Assembly (NCBI RefSeq): GCF_040359615.1
Contig: NZ_CP132942.1
Location: forward strand, 3,286,001-3,350,000
DNA length: 64,000 nucleotides
Direction: 5' to 3'
Source of the DNA: Tunturibacter psychrotolerans
Lineage (GTDB): Bacteria; Acidobacteriota; Terriglobia; Terriglobales; Acidobacteriaceae
Shown here: positions 1-8,808 of the stretch, in pieces
Numbering within the stretch: the stretch's first letter is position 1
How the letters are laid out: every line of letters starts with the position of its first letter
Position numbers and translations under genes: made by a program
The notes under the pieces: generated by a model
Told to the model about the DNA's origin: nothing
The model's database searches: none
Seen by the model: the letters and a program-made list of their open reading frames with translations, nothing else

Positions 1-260
1 CCGCAGGGTGGCGGACACAGAGACTGGAGAAGATTCGCCTGGAGCGCCAAGAGCTGAGCGATGCAGCCAGGGAGCAGTATGTCGCGAGCCGCTTGAAAAA
101 AGAACAGATGAAGCGAGTCTACGAGGAGATGGAAAGGCGAACGGCGGTGGAAGAGGGCCGCAGGGCGCAATCAACCTCCGATGATCTCTTCCTGTCGCGA
201 AGGCGATGGACCGACGCGACAGAGATGGCGGAGGAGAATGAGCACATGAAAGCTTCCTAA
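1..260 (+). CDS. fliJ: Flagellar FliJ-like protein, C-terminal part
   Basis: Only the last 85 codons lie in the window; the gene begins before base 1 and stops at TAA 258-260. The reading frame starts at base 3. The visible peptide is highly charged and almost entirely helical (segments such as RLEKIRLERQELSDAAREQY and KKEQMKRVYEEMERR), as expected for the long coiled coil of FliJ, the soluble export-chaperone escort and ATPase stalk of the flagellar type III system. The identification rests on this coiled-coil character and on position directly before fliK, where fliJ normally sits. Sequence similarity alone would be weak, because FliJ is poorly conserved. Confidence 0.7.
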   Translation, partial: AGWRTQRLEKIRLERQELSDAAREQYVASRLKKEQMKRVYEEMERRTAVEEGRRAQSTSDDLFLSRRRWTDATEMAEENEHMKAS

Positions 261-329
261 TAGTTTTGGGATTGGTTTGGTCTGTGGATTGCAATTGCAT
301 CGGCTGCAAGAGATGGGCGAGGGACAGAG

Positions 330-2144
330 ATGATGAGCACGGCGATTCTGATGTCGATGGGCGCGGAACAGAGTACGAAGCGTCCGGTTGCCCAAGAGGT
401 AGATAAGTTAGAAGGACCCACGTTCGCGCAGGCCCTTGATGCTCGCGTGGGTATCCCTTCGGAGACGGTGGACAAGGATTCTGCTGCGGGAGCTCCGCCT
501 GAGTTGCGGACAACTGCGGAGGCGACGGCTGGTCCAAGCGCGTGGAATTTGGAGGCCTCAGTAGGAGGCTCTGCGGCGTTAGTGGAGAAGGGATCTGCGG
601 CTGGAACACTGCCCGAAGGGAGTACTCCCAAGTCGGAGTTAGTCACTAAGAATTTGATTGACGTGCCTGAGTTGACGGCTGCGGGGAAGGCAAAGACGCT
701 TGCGGGCCAGGTGGTCTCAAGCGGAGGTGCTAGCAAAGAGATCGCAGGCGCCAAGAGTAGTCCCTCGCAGACTGTGGCTGCAGCAGAGCCGGAGTGTTTT
801 GTAGAGACGAAAGATTCAGGAACTCAAGTTGCTGAGCTATCCGAGAACACGGAAGGGATCACAGGGGAGACGCTAACGGGTCTGCCCCTTGCTGCGGCCT
901 CAGGCATACGGACTGGGGCGGTAAATCCGGTGGAGGGCCAGCGGGACGAGAATCAGGTTCTGATACCCAGCCTCGAGACGCCTGTGACTTCGAAGGGGAT
1001 TGCGGCGACAGGCACAGCGCCGGAGACTGCCACCGCGAAGAAGACAATCAAAACGCAAGGGAGTGATGCAACGGCAGCAGTTGCTTCGAAGGGCGGCACG
1101 ACTGCAGTCCATGCGGTGACAGATGAGGCTAAGGCTGCGCAGGGCGTTGTGATACAGGTTCCCGCTCCGTTGTCTGGTCACACAGAGGCATATGTCGCCT
1201 CGACCGTTTCACATAACGCTATGAGTGATGGGGCTGCAGATGGAACGGCCCTCGTTAGTGCGGCTGCGAGCAACACAACATCGATTGCGGGGACGACCTC
1301 AACTGCAGATGGCTCGAGTCACAAAAACCTTGTGCAGAGCACGAAAACTCCTGCGTCGAATATTGAGACGACACCTACGGCTTCGGCGGATCCGACCGGA
1401 ACCGCGAAGGTTGATGTGAGAGCGGAGAGATCATCGGCAGTAACGGGGAATCCAGCCGGCGATGGCGATGGTAAGGGACGAACTGCAGGCGAGTCTCTGG
1501 GGACCTCGATTCATTCGGTGGTTTCTGGGAGCGATCTTACGAGTGCGGCGGTGCCGTCTGGTGTGACAGGGCTAGTGAAGCTGCCAAACGGAGAGTCGGG
1601 CGCACAGACTTCGGGACTGACTACTGGACTCAGAGAGCAGGATGGTTCAGGTGCGGTTGCGCGGTCCTTCGAGTCAATGCCACGAACTTTGTCGGCGACT
1701 CCAACGGCGCTTGAGGTTGGGATTCCTGATGGCACACACGGGTGGTTGAAGGTTCGGGCTGAGATGACAGACGGCGGTGTCGTGAATGCTTCGGTCTCGG
1801 CGGCGTCTTCGGCGAGCCAGGAGATGCTGCATCGGGAGCTGCCCTCGCTGACGGCCTATCTCCAGGCGGAGAAGGTTGCGGTGAATTCGGTTGTTGTTCA
1901 TCCGGCGGCGGGCACAGGAACTGACTCGCGAGGCTACTCAGCCGGAACAGAGAGTGGCGCAAATGGACAAACGCCACAGGGAAGTAACGAAGGAGGAGAG
2001 CAACGACAGAGTTCTGTGAATGCGGCCACGGAGGCTACAGAGGATGTCTCGAGCTATCAGGAATTGCGGGGAGTTGGAGAGGATGGGACGCTACCGCTGA
2101 CCGTCTATGAAGGCGGCGGAAGCTGGTTGAGCGTTAGGGCATAA
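330..2144 (+). CDS. fliK: Flagellar hook-length control protein FliK
   Basis: A 604-residue protein of FliK layout. A long low-complexity Ala/Thr/Ser/Gly-rich region (about residues 20-460) would act as the secreted ruler. A compact C-terminal domain (about 465-535) has the alternating pattern LEVGIPDGTHGWLKVRAEM followed by LHRELPSLTAYLQAEKV, which fits the Flg_hook fold that switches export specificity at FlhB. The start is ATG 330; a second ATG follows at 333. A purine-rich GGGACAGAG sits directly upstream. It is followed 48 bases later by flgD, the usual fliK-flgD-flgE order. The ruler part is not conserved, so the assignment rests on the C-terminal domain and context. Confidence 0.85.
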   Translation: MMSTAILMSMGAEQSTKRPVAQEVDKLEGPTFAQALDARVGIPSETVDKDSAAGAPPELRTTAEATAGPSAWNLEASVGGSAALVEKGSAAGTLPEGSTPKSELVTKNLIDVPELTAAGKAKTLAGQVVSSGGASKEIAGAKSSPSQTVAAAEPECFVETKDSGTQVAELSENTEGITGETLTGLPLAAASGIRTGAVNPVEGQRDENQVLIPSLETPVTSKGIAATGTAPETATAKKTIKTQGSDATAAVASKGGTTAVHAVTDEAKAAQGVVIQVPAPLSGHTEAYVASTVSHNAMSDGAADGTALVSAAASNTTSIAGTTSTADGSSHKNLVQSTKTPASNIETTPTASADPTGTAKVDVRAERSSAVTGNPAGDGDGKGRTAGESLGTSIHSVVSGSDLTSAAVPSGVTGLVKLPNGESGAQTSGLTTGLREQDGSGAVARSFESMPRTLSATPTALEVGIPDGTHGWLKVRAEMTDGGVVNASVSAASSASQEMLHRELPSLTAYLQAEKVAVNSVVVHPAAGTGTDSRGYSAGTESGANGQTPQGSNEGGEQRQSSVNAATEATEDVSSYQELRGVGEDGTLPLTVYEGGGSWLSVRA

Positions 2145-2192
2145 CGCACAGATCAAATTTCAACAAACTACATGGGATGAGGAGATAGAAGG

Positions 2193-2687
2193 ATGGATTG
2201 GTCACAACTAAATTCGTTTGTAACATCGGGAGCGTCGTCGGCAGGAACAGTGGCTTCGGCACTGGCTCCGAAGCAGGCGGCCGTACATGCGACGCCGAAG
2301 GCGACGTCGACCAACGGAACATCTAACAGCGGATCAGCTAGCAGCAGTGCGGCGAGCGATCCATCGGATATCACGTCGGATGATTTTCTGACGTTGCTGG
2401 TGAGTGAGCTCCAGAACCAGGATCCTACGCAGCCGACGGATCCAAACCAATACATCACACAGTTGGCACAGGTGAACAGTCTCGAACAGCTCATTTCGAT
2501 CAACCAGGGAATTGGGACCCTTGATGGTGCAGTATCAGCTCCTGCTCCTCCATCTGGCTCTGGTTCCAGCTCCGCTTCCGGGGCGAGCTCGGATGCGGTG
2601 GCTGCAGCTACGAGCGCAAACGCTGCGTTGGGTTTGCAGTCGATTCCAGGACAGAACGCGATATGGGGCGGCTCGACGGCGAGCTAA
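2193..2687 (+). CDS. flgD: Flagellar hook capping protein FlgD (short form)
   Basis: A 164-residue protein with the FlgD N-terminal signature around residues 64-105 (DDFLTLLVSELQNQDPTQP, then NQYITQLAQVNSLEQL). FlgD forms the scaffold at the tip of the growing hook. Usual FlgD proteins are about 220-230 residues and carry tudor/Ig-like domains after this segment. Here only a Ser/Gly/Ala-rich tail of about 55 residues follows, so the folded cap domains appear to be absent. The start ATG 2193 has a GAGGAGATAGAAGG Shine-Dalgarno stretch just upstream. It lies between fliK and flgE on the same strand. Confidence 0.88.
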   Translation: MDWSQLNSFVTSGASSAGTVASALAPKQAAVHATPKATSTNGTSNSGSASSSAASDPSDITSDDFLTLLVSELQNQDPTQPTDPNQYITQLAQVNSLEQLISINQGIGTLDGAVSAPAPPSGSGSSSASGASSDAVAAATSANAALGLQSIPGQNAIWGGSTAS

Positions 2688-2772
2688 GCCACAATGGACA
2701 GCCTGTGGCGCCCGTTTACCGACGGTCCGCGCGGTCAACAGAACTATAACCAGAAAGAACAGGGAGAAGAAG

Positions 2773-4008
2773 ATGGGAAATTTTTCGATTGCACTGTCAG
2801 GACTTGAGGCTGACACGACTGCGTTGAACACGATTGGAAACAATCTGGCGAACCTCAACACGACGGCTTATAAGGGGCAGACGACTTCGTTCGAAGATCT
2901 CTTTCATCAACAGCTTGGAGAGTCCGGGGCGGGCGATCCGATCCAGGTGGGATCAGGAACCAAGGTCGGTTCGACCTCGACTGATTTCAGTGAGGGAACG
3001 CTTTTGCCTGATGCCAACGGGAACACGAGCGATATGGCTCTGGACGGCAATGGCTTTTTCATCGTGGAGCAAAATGGCCAGCAGTCGCTGACCAGGGCAG
3101 GAAACTTTACGGTGGGCAACAGCGGTAGTTTGACGACGCAGGACGGTCAGTTTGTATTGGGTTACCCGGCGACGAGCGGCGTGGTGAATACGAACACCAA
3201 TCCCGCACCGATCACGCTTCCGGTGGGCGCGACCGAAGGAGCTCAGGCGACACAGAATATTTCGGTGACCGCGAACCTGAACTCGGGCGCGACAGTTGGC
3301 ACAACGTTTACGACGCCAATACAGGTGTTTGACTCGCTCGGCCAGAGCCATCAGGTAACGATTACCTATGATAAAACCGCTACAAACACCTGGAGCTACT
3401 CTATTGCATTGCCCGCCGGCGATGCGACTGGAACCCCGGTAAACACTACCGGAACTCTTACCTTTGATTCGAGCGGAAACCTGACGTCACCAACTGGAGC
3501 AATCAGCGGGATCAGCTTTCCCACGATGGCCGATGGAGCCAGTGATCTTACCTTCAACTGGAATCTAAACGGAGGGGGAACAAGCCCTCTACTCACACAG
3601 TTGGCTTCCGCGAACAGCAACGGCGCGACTCCTCAGGATGGTTTCACAAGTGGTAACTACACGGGATTCACAGTGGACCCCAGTGGCGTGATTCAAGCTA
3701 AGTTCAGCAACGGCAACTCGCAGACGATCGGTCAGATTGCGGTGGCGAATGTTGCTAACGTGCAGGGCCTGGTCTCCGTGGGAGGCAATAACTTCCAGAC
3801 GACGGGGGCCTCGGGGCAGTTCGTTGCCGGAGTGGCGGGAACCGGCGGGCGCGGTGTAGTGGATGACAGTACGCTCGAACAGTCCAACGTCAATATTTCA
3901 ACAGAATTCTCTAATCTGATTGTTGCGCAAAGGGCGTTCGAGGCCAACTCGAAGACGGTAACTACCTTCGATACGATCTCGCAGGATGTGATTGGGATGG
4001 TTCGGTAA
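2773..4008 (+). CDS. flgE: Flagellar hook protein FlgE
   Basis: 411 residues from ATG 2773, which follows GGGAGAAG at a good distance. The open frame extends upstream to 2512, but that part overlaps flgD and is not FlgE-like. The N-terminus MGNFSIALSGLEADTTALNT and the IGNNLANLNTTAYKG motif are the conserved rod/hook helix. The C-terminus (VNISTEFSNLIVAQRAFEAN, then TVTTFDTISQDVI) is the matching D0 helix. The middle (D1/D2) is Thr/Gly/Asn-rich. It polymerises into the universal joint linking rod and filament and is exported by the system encoded downstream. Confidence 0.95.
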   Translation: MGNFSIALSGLEADTTALNTIGNNLANLNTTAYKGQTTSFEDLFHQQLGESGAGDPIQVGSGTKVGSTSTDFSEGTLLPDANGNTSDMALDGNGFFIVEQNGQQSLTRAGNFTVGNSGSLTTQDGQFVLGYPATSGVVNTNTNPAPITLPVGATEGAQATQNISVTANLNSGATVGTTFTTPIQVFDSLGQSHQVTITYDKTATNTWSYSIALPAGDATGTPVNTTGTLTFDSSGNLTSPTGAISGISFPTMADGASDLTFNWNLNGGGTSPLLTQLASANSNGATPQDGFTSGNYTGFTVDPSGVIQAKFSNGNSQTIGQIAVANVANVQGLVSVGGNNFQTTGASGQFVAGVAGTGGRGVVDDSTLEQSNVNISTEFSNLIVAQRAFEANSKTVTTFDTISQDVIGMVR

Positions 4009-4187
4009 TATCTCCTGAAGCTGGTTGAGGCGGCTTAGCGGGTGCGGGACCGGAAGATCGGTCCGACCGGCTGGCCGCCTCGGCTGTTCTTCCTGTTCAA
4101 GAGCGAGCCCTACGGTACGGAACCTGAAAATTCGCTAATGTTCTCAGACTCTGAACTGGCCACCCGCTTGCAATCTCTTCAGGCATC

Positions 4188-4775
4188 ATGGCTACTTCAC
4201 CTACAGTTCTTGCTGGCGTCTCTTCTACGGTTCCTCCGGATTCCCCTCCCGCTGCAACGGCAGCTCCGGTGGCGGCTAAGTTTCCACTCATTCCTTTATT
4301 GATTGCCGTGGTGTTGGGAGTCGTTGTCGCCACGTTGGGTGTTGGCGGCGTTGTGTACTACCTGGTGCGGACGGGTCGGCTACCTGGACGAGAAGGGGCA
4401 GCTCACAGGGCGGAAGCTGCAGCCCCGGCCGCGACTCATGCCATGGTGCTGGATCCGTTACTGGTTAACCTCGCGGATGCGGGCGGGAGCTCGTACCTCC
4501 GGATCGCTATGACTTTGCGTGTGGCAGATTCCGCAGAAGGTAAAGACGCGAAGCCCAAGGAAGAAAAGCCCAAAGATGGCAAAGAGAACAGTGATGCCGT
4601 CGCCTCGGTACGCGACACGATGTTGACGGTGCTTGGGCAACAGACTGCGGACCGTCTACTGGCCGTTGATGGCAAAGAAGAGTTGAAGACAGAGTTGAAG
4701 ACGGCGTTGGCCGAACATAACGCTGATCTGAAGGTGATGGATGTGTTTTTCACCGACTTTCTGGTTCAGCGCTAA
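4188..4775 (+). CDS. fliL: Flagellar basal-body protein FliL
   Basis: 195 residues: a Pro/Ala-rich cytoplasmic N-terminus, one transmembrane helix at about residues 32-57 (FPLIPLLIAVVLGVVVATLG), and a periplasmic domain with the FliL pattern of a repeated beta-alpha unit. That domain includes DPLLVNLADAGGSSYLRIAM, a Lys/Glu-rich loop and the ending VMDVFFTDFLVQR. FliL associates with the stator ring and supports torque under load. The 179-base gap from flgE to this gene holds no other gene. It precedes a FliN-like gene, as in several fliL-fliM/N operons. The start ATG 4188 has only a modest upstream purine run. Confidence 0.9.
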   Translation: MATSPTVLAGVSSTVPPDSPPAATAAPVAAKFPLIPLLIAVVLGVVVATLGVGGVVYYLVRTGRLPGREGAAHRAEAAAPAATHAMVLDPLLVNLADAGGSSYLRIAMTLRVADSAEGKDAKPKEEKPKDGKENSDAVASVRDTMLTVLGQQTADRLLAVDGKEELKTELKTALAEHNADLKVMDVFFTDFLVQR

Positions 4776-4820
4776 CACGAGATTTTGACTCGCAGAAGAG
4801 ACGAGCGGACAGGGAGAGAG

Positions 4821-5159
4821 ATGACGGGGACAGAGCTTGCGGTGGCCGGTATGGGGAGTGTTGGGACGAAGAGTCTGGATCTGGTAAAGACGGCGCCTGG
4901 TGCTCCATGGATAACGCGGATTGAAGAGCATCCATCGTGGGAGATGCTGTCGCAATTGCGGATCACGATGCGGGTAGGAGTGCCTTTGAATCGGTTCCGG
5001 GTGCGCGACGTGCTGACGCTGAAGGTAGGCCAGGTGTTTGAAAGCGGTTCGCCTGAAACGGAAGATGTACCGCTGATGGTCGGTCAGGTGCAGTTGGGTT
5101 GGAGTGAGTTTGAGGTCGTGGATCAGCGGCTGGGACTTCGGTTGACACGCCTCGGGTAG
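4821..5159 (+). CDS. FliN/SpoA-domain flagellar switch protein (second copy)
   Basis: 112 residues from ATG 4821, preceded by AGGGAGAGAG. A TTG at 4785 is in frame but has no such site. The C-terminal 75 residues carry a SpoA/SURF fold pattern: LRITMRVGVPLNRFRVRDVL, VGQVFES, then VQLGWSEFEVVDQRLGLRLT. The normal FliN is encoded separately at 13002, so this is an additional C-ring-type SpoA protein. It sits between fliL and fliO, where many bacteria place fliM/fliN. It could be a FliN paralogue in the C-ring or a sorting-platform partner for export. The role beyond SpoA-type interaction is inference. Confidence 0.75.
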   Translation: MTGTELAVAGMGSVGTKSLDLVKTAPGAPWITRIEEHPSWEMLSQLRITMRVGVPLNRFRVRDVLTLKVGQVFESGSPETEDVPLMVGQVQLGWSEFEVVDQRLGLRLTRLG

Positions 5160-5211
5160 GGGTGCAGCGCTGCATGGAAAGTTGACTAAGTGTGTCGAGC
5201 GAGGAGTTGAG

Positions 5212-5520
5212 ATGCGGTTTATGCAGGGTGTGAGACCACGAAATTTGAACGAAGCCGCGGCGTCCGAGGTTCAGGGACTTGCGGGATGGGTGTTAGGTCT
5301 GGCGCAGAGTTGGCGCGAGCCGCGAGTCTCTCAGAAGAAACAGCTCCAGTTGGTGGAGACACTGTCGCTTGGCGGGAAACGGCAACTGATGTTGGTGACG
5401 TGCGCGGGGGAGAGCTTTCTGGTTGGTGGCAGCTTCGAGAGTGTGGAGACAATCGTTCGGCTGAGAGCTGAGTCTTCGACGAGCCTCACGACGGACAGGA
5501 TGGATGAACTATGCCGGTGA
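5212..5520 (+). CDS. fliO: FliO-like flagellar export assembly protein, no membrane segment
   Basis: 102 residues from ATG 5212 with GAGGAG upstream; a further in-frame start at 5182 is less likely. The core KKQLQLVETLSLGGKRQLML followed by FLVGGSFESVETIVRL is the cytoplasmic beta domain of FliO. That protein helps assemble the FliP ring. Typical FliO begins with a transmembrane helix, and none is visible here: the first 40 residues are only moderately hydrophobic (GLAGWVLGLAQSW). Its last ten bases overlap the start of fliP, indicating translational coupling, and the position before fliP supports the call. Confidence 0.75.
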   Translation: MRFMQGVRPRNLNEAAASEVQGLAGWVLGLAQSWREPRVSQKKQLQLVETLSLGGKRQLMLVTCAGESFLVGGSFESVETIVRLRAESSTSLTTDRMDELCR

Positions 5521-6428
5521 AAACCGCACTTCGCTGGCTGGTGCTTGCGCTGACAGTGTTGGCGATGGCTTTGCCTGTGGCTTATGCGCAGGCAGAGGGC
5601 AGGATGATGGTCGCAGCGGCGGTGGCGCCGGAGTCATTCTGGGTTAAGAAGCCGGCGGGAAGCTCTATTGCCGTTCACGGTCAGACGCAGTCAAAGAACG
5701 CCAAAGCTGGTGTGAAGACTCATGGGGTCGGAACGGGCGCGAACACTGCTACTGCGGCTTCGGGTGCGAAGAAGAACGATTCGATCGCATCTGAGCTGGC
5801 GGGAAGCAAGAGCGTTCCGTGGTCGATCGTCGTTGGCCTGACACTGTTGACCCTGCTGCCGGCACTGTTGCTGTCGATGACTCCCATGGTGCGGCTTCTT
5901 GTGGTGTTTCATTTTTTGCGGCAGGCGCTGGGGACACAGACTGCTCCGTCAAACCAGATCTTAATGGGACTGGCGTTGATGATGACCTGGTTTCTGATGC
6001 AGCCGGTTCTGCTGGAGGTCGAGCATACCGCTGTCGCTCCGTACAGCGCGGGGACGATAACGGGGGAGCAGGCACTGGACCTCGGAGTGGCACCCGTAAA
6101 GAGATACATGCTGCGCTATGCGCGGGAGAAGGATCTTGCAGTATTTGCTTCGGCGGGGATGGCCACGCGACCGAATAAGAGAGAGGACCTGCCGATTCAG
6201 GTCGTGGTCCCCGCATACATCCTGAGCGAGTTGAAGGCAGGGTTTCAGATTGGCGCGATCTTGTTTCTGCCGTTTCTGCTGGTGGATTTAGTTGTGGCAA
6301 GTATTACGACCTCGATTGGCATGATGCAGCTGCCACCGGTCGTGATTTCGACACCTTTGAAGATTTTGCTCTTCGTAATGATCGACGGGTGGAGTTTGTT
6401 GGCAGATCAGCTGATTAAGAGCTTTTAG
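5511..6428 (+). CDS. fliP: Flagellar export gate protein FliP
   Basis: 305 residues, longer than the usual about 245. A cleavable signal peptide (residues 1-26, ending VAYAQA) is followed by about 75 residues of Ala/Lys/Thr-rich linker that ordinary FliP lacks. The conserved membrane core starts near residue 100. FliP hallmarks are visible: MTPMVRLLVVFHFLRQALGT, NQILMGLALMMTWFLMQPV, PAYILSELKAGFQIGAILFL, then VVASITTSIGMMQLPPVVIS. FliP pentamers form the central export channel with FliQ and FliR, encoded next. The ATG overlaps the end of fliO. Confidence 0.96.
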   Translation: MPVKTALRWLVLALTVLAMALPVAYAQAEGRMMVAAAVAPESFWVKKPAGSSIAVHGQTQSKNAKAGVKTHGVGTGANTATAASGAKKNDSIASELAGSKSVPWSIVVGLTLLTLLPALLLSMTPMVRLLVVFHFLRQALGTQTAPSNQILMGLALMMTWFLMQPVLLEVEHTAVAPYSAGTITGEQALDLGVAPVKRYMLRYAREKDLAVFASAGMATRPNKREDLPIQVVVPAYILSELKAGFQIGAILFLPFLLVDLVVASITTSIGMMQLPPVVISTPLKILLFVMIDGWSLLADQLIKSF

Positions 6429-6458
6429 TGCGGCGAGTAAGTCGCGATCGGAGCGGAG

Positions 6459-6728
6459 ATGGGACCGGATCAGACGGTAGAGATTATGCGGCGAGTGTTG
6501 ATTGAGGCGATGCTTTTGAGCGCACCTCTGCTGGTGGCGGCGGCCCTGGTAAGTCTTGCCGTGAGTTTACTGCAGACCCTCACGAGCGTGCAGGAGCAGA
6601 CGCTGACGGCCGTTCCGAGGTTGGTGGTGGTCTTTGTCATCACTGTGGCGGTGCTGCCATGGATGGTGCATCGGCTGGTTGGATTTACGGTGCGTTTGTT
6701 CACTGACTTTCACAAGTACCTGGGATAG
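6459..6728 (+). CDS. fliQ: Flagellar export gate protein FliQ
   Basis: 89 residues, the standard length, with two transmembrane helices (about 17-38 and 52-75). The family segment ALVSLAVSLLQTLTSVQEQT leads into TLTAVPRLVVVFVITVAVLP. FliQ wraps around the FliP-FliR complex to close the export gate. It lies 30 bases after fliP and 7 bases before fliR. The start ATG 6459 follows GGAGCGGAG. Confidence 0.95.
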   Translation: MGPDQTVEIMRRVLIEAMLLSAPLLVAAALVSLAVSLLQTLTSVQEQTLTAVPRLVVVFVITVAVLPWMVHRLVGFTVRLFTDFHKYLG

Positions 6729-6735
6729 AGGCGCA

Positions 6736-7518
6736 ATGAATCGCGAAGTGAGTGGATTGACAGCGGATTGGCCGCAGTACCTGACGGCAGCGGTGCTGGT
6801 GATGGTGCGGCTGAGCGGGCTGATGGTATTCGCTCCGGTCTTCTCTTCTTCGGCGATTGCCCCGCGGATCAAGGCCGGGTTTGTGTTTGCGATGACGATT
6901 CTGCTGGCGCCAGCAGTGGCGATGGTTCCGGGGGCGCGAGCCGTGCTTGACGGGAGAGCTTTGCTTGGGGAGCTGAGCGTGGGGCTGCTGTTTGGACTTT
7001 CGCTGATGCTGTTGAATGAGGCTCTGACTTTTGCAGGGACGCTATTGGGATTGCAGTTCAGCTTTTCGCTGGTGAATCTGCTAGACCCCAACGCGATGAT
7101 CGAGACGGCGGTGCTGGGACAGATGCTGAGCTGGCTGGGCGTGCTGGTGATCATCGGCTCAGGGCTGGATCGTAGCTTGCTGGCCGCGGTGGTGAGGAGC
7201 TTTTCTGCTGTGCCCGTGGGGCAGGCGGTGATGCAGGCGAAGACCGGAGTAGCGCTGGCCATGATGGCGGGTGGAGTCTTTTTGTCCGGAGTGCAGTTGG
7301 CTGCTCCTGTAATGGCGGCTGCGTTGGCTGTAGAGGTGACGGTTGCGCTGGTGGCACGGTTGTCGCCTCAGTTGCCTTCGCTTGTGATCAGCGTACCGAC
7401 TAAGACCATGGTGTCGTACGTAGTGTTGATAGCGAGCCTGGCCGTGTGGCCTGGATGGATTGAGCGACACTTCACGGCGTTGCTGGATGCTGCGGCAAAG
7501 CTGTTGGTGCGGGCATGA
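6736..7518 (+). CDS. fliR: Flagellar export gate protein FliR
   Basis: 260 residues from ATG 6736, shortly after the fliQ stop, with AGAGG upstream. The open frame reaches back to 6634 inside fliQ, which is not meaningful. Six to eight hydrophobic segments are seen. The family region includes VRLSGLMVFAPVFSSSAIAP near the N-terminus and FGLSLMLLNEALTFAGTLLG in the centre. FliR is the single-copy helical component of the FliPQR export gate. The order fliP-fliQ-fliR-flhB-flhA is the canonical export-apparatus block. Confidence 0.95.
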   Translation: MNREVSGLTADWPQYLTAAVLVMVRLSGLMVFAPVFSSSAIAPRIKAGFVFAMTILLAPAVAMVPGARAVLDGRALLGELSVGLLFGLSLMLLNEALTFAGTLLGLQFSFSLVNLLDPNAMIETAVLGQMLSWLGVLVIIGSGLDRSLLAAVVRSFSAVPVGQAVMQAKTGVALAMMAGGVFLSGVQLAAPVMAAALAVEVTVALVARLSPQLPSLVISVPTKTMVSYVVLIASLAVWPGWIERHFTALLDAAAKLLVRA

Positions 7519-7617
7519 GACTGGCAATGGGGAGTGAAACCGGACAGTCGGCGGCGTCTGAGATTTTGTGGGGACACGCGATCGTGCTGGTGGGCTGTTG
7601 CTGCTTGAGAGGTCCAC

Positions 7618-8808
7618 ATGGCAGATAAAGGCACAGAGCAGGCTACTCCATTACGAAAGAAGAAAGCGAAGGATAAGGGCGATAGCGTTCATAGCCGCGA
7701 GTTGCTGTCAGCGATGGCAATGCTCGGCGGCATCATGATGCTCGGCGCGATGTCGAATGGGTTTGTGGCTGACTGGGGCAAGGTGTACCAGGAGAGTCTC
7801 CGCTCCGCTACGACAAATGTGAGCGGCTTGAATGGACAGAGCGGAGAACAGCTTTTCAACGTGGCTGTGCGCCGTATTCTCGTGCCCGCGCTTATGCCTG
7901 TGGGGTTCGTCATGGCGGCAAGCTTCGCCGGTGCGCTGGTGTCGGGAGTGGCACAGAGCGGTGGCGTGCAGATCTATCCGAGTACGTTGGAGCTTAAATT
8001 TTCGAAGCTGAATCCAGTTACGAACTTGGGAAACCTGTTCAGCTTGCGATCGGCGACACGATTGGTGAAGTCGTTGGTCCCGGCAGCGGTCATGGTTGTG
8101 CTGGGCTGGGGCGCTCTGAAGGCGTTGATGATTCCGATGCCGGTGATGAGTCTGCTGCGACTGCCTGCGACGTTTTCTGCGGCGTACGGGTTGGCGCTCG
8201 ATGCCGCGTGGGTGACGCTGGTGTGGTCCGCGCTCGACTATGCGATCGAGTGGAGGAGCTGGAATCAGCGGCTGAAGATGAGCAAGCAGGAGCTGCGCGA
8301 AGAGATGCGCGATGCTATGGGCAATCCGCAGATCAAGGCGAAGATCCGGCAGGCTCAGCGAGCGATGCGTAAGCGCAAGGTGAAGGCGGATATGTCTCGG
8401 GCGAGCGTGGTGATTACGAATCCTACGCACTATGCGGTAGCGCTGGAGTTCAGCTTCGAGACGATGTCGGCGCCTACGGTGCTCGCCAAGGGGCGCGATC
8501 TGCTGGCCGCGGAGATTCGTGAAGAGGCGCGATGGGCGGGGGTTCCGATTATTGAGAATCCGCCGCTGGCGCGGAGCTTATACAAGATGGTCGAGCCGGG
8601 GCAATCGATTCCATTTGATCTGTACGCGGCGGTAGCGGGAATTCTGGCTTTTCTCTATCGGCAAAAGGTAGAGGAGCGTGTGCGACGGGATCGTCAGGCG
8701 AACGAGAGAGAGCAGAAGGCCAAATTGGCGAGCCGGCTGTTCGATGGAAGAGGGAACGTGGGAGCGACGGGAATGGTTGGAATGCGTGGTTTTGGAGGTG
8801 GGATGTGA
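7618..8808 (+). CDS. flhB: Flagellar export switch protein FlhB
   Basis: 396 residues. The N-terminal signature DKGTEQATPLRKKKAKDKGD is followed by four membrane helices and the cytoplasmic autocleavage domain. The cleavage motif NPTH is intact at residues 268-271 (VVITNPTHYAVALEF). The Lys-rich linker before it (KRKVKADMSRA) is also present. FlhB switches the export apparatus from hook to filament substrates in response to FliK. Its stop overlaps the start of flhA (GTGA), so the two are coupled. The 100 bases between fliR and flhB show no other gene. Confidence 0.97.
   Translation: MADKGTEQATPLRKKKAKDKGDSVHSRELLSAMAMLGGIMMLGAMSNGFVADWGKVYQESLRSATTNVSGLNGQSGEQLFNVAVRRILVPALMPVGFVMAASFAGALVSGVAQSGGVQIYPSTLELKFSKLNPVTNLGNLFSLRSATRLVKSLVPAAVMVVLGWGALKALMIPMPVMSLLRLPATFSAAYGLALDAAWVTLVWSALDYAIEWRSWNQRLKMSKQELREEMRDAMGNPQIKAKIRQAQRAMRKRKVKADMSRASVVITNPTHYAVALEFSFETMSAPTVLAKGRDLLAAEIREEARWAGVPIIENPPLARSLYKMVEPGQSIPFDLYAAVAGILAFLYRQKVEERVRRDRQANEREQKAKLASRLFDGRGNVGATGMVGMRGFGGGM

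Noticed and set aside
257..754. Minus-strand open frame of 165 codons opposite fliK
   Set aside because: Shadow of the high-GC fliK gene; low-complexity product with no start signal or family feature.
2512..2772. Upstream extension of the flgE frame
   Set aside because: Overlaps flgD, Arg-rich nonsense; the conserved FlgE N-terminus begins at 2773 after a good ribosome site.
6634..6735. Upstream extension of the fliR frame
   Set aside because: Lies inside fliQ; the conserved start is ATG 6736.
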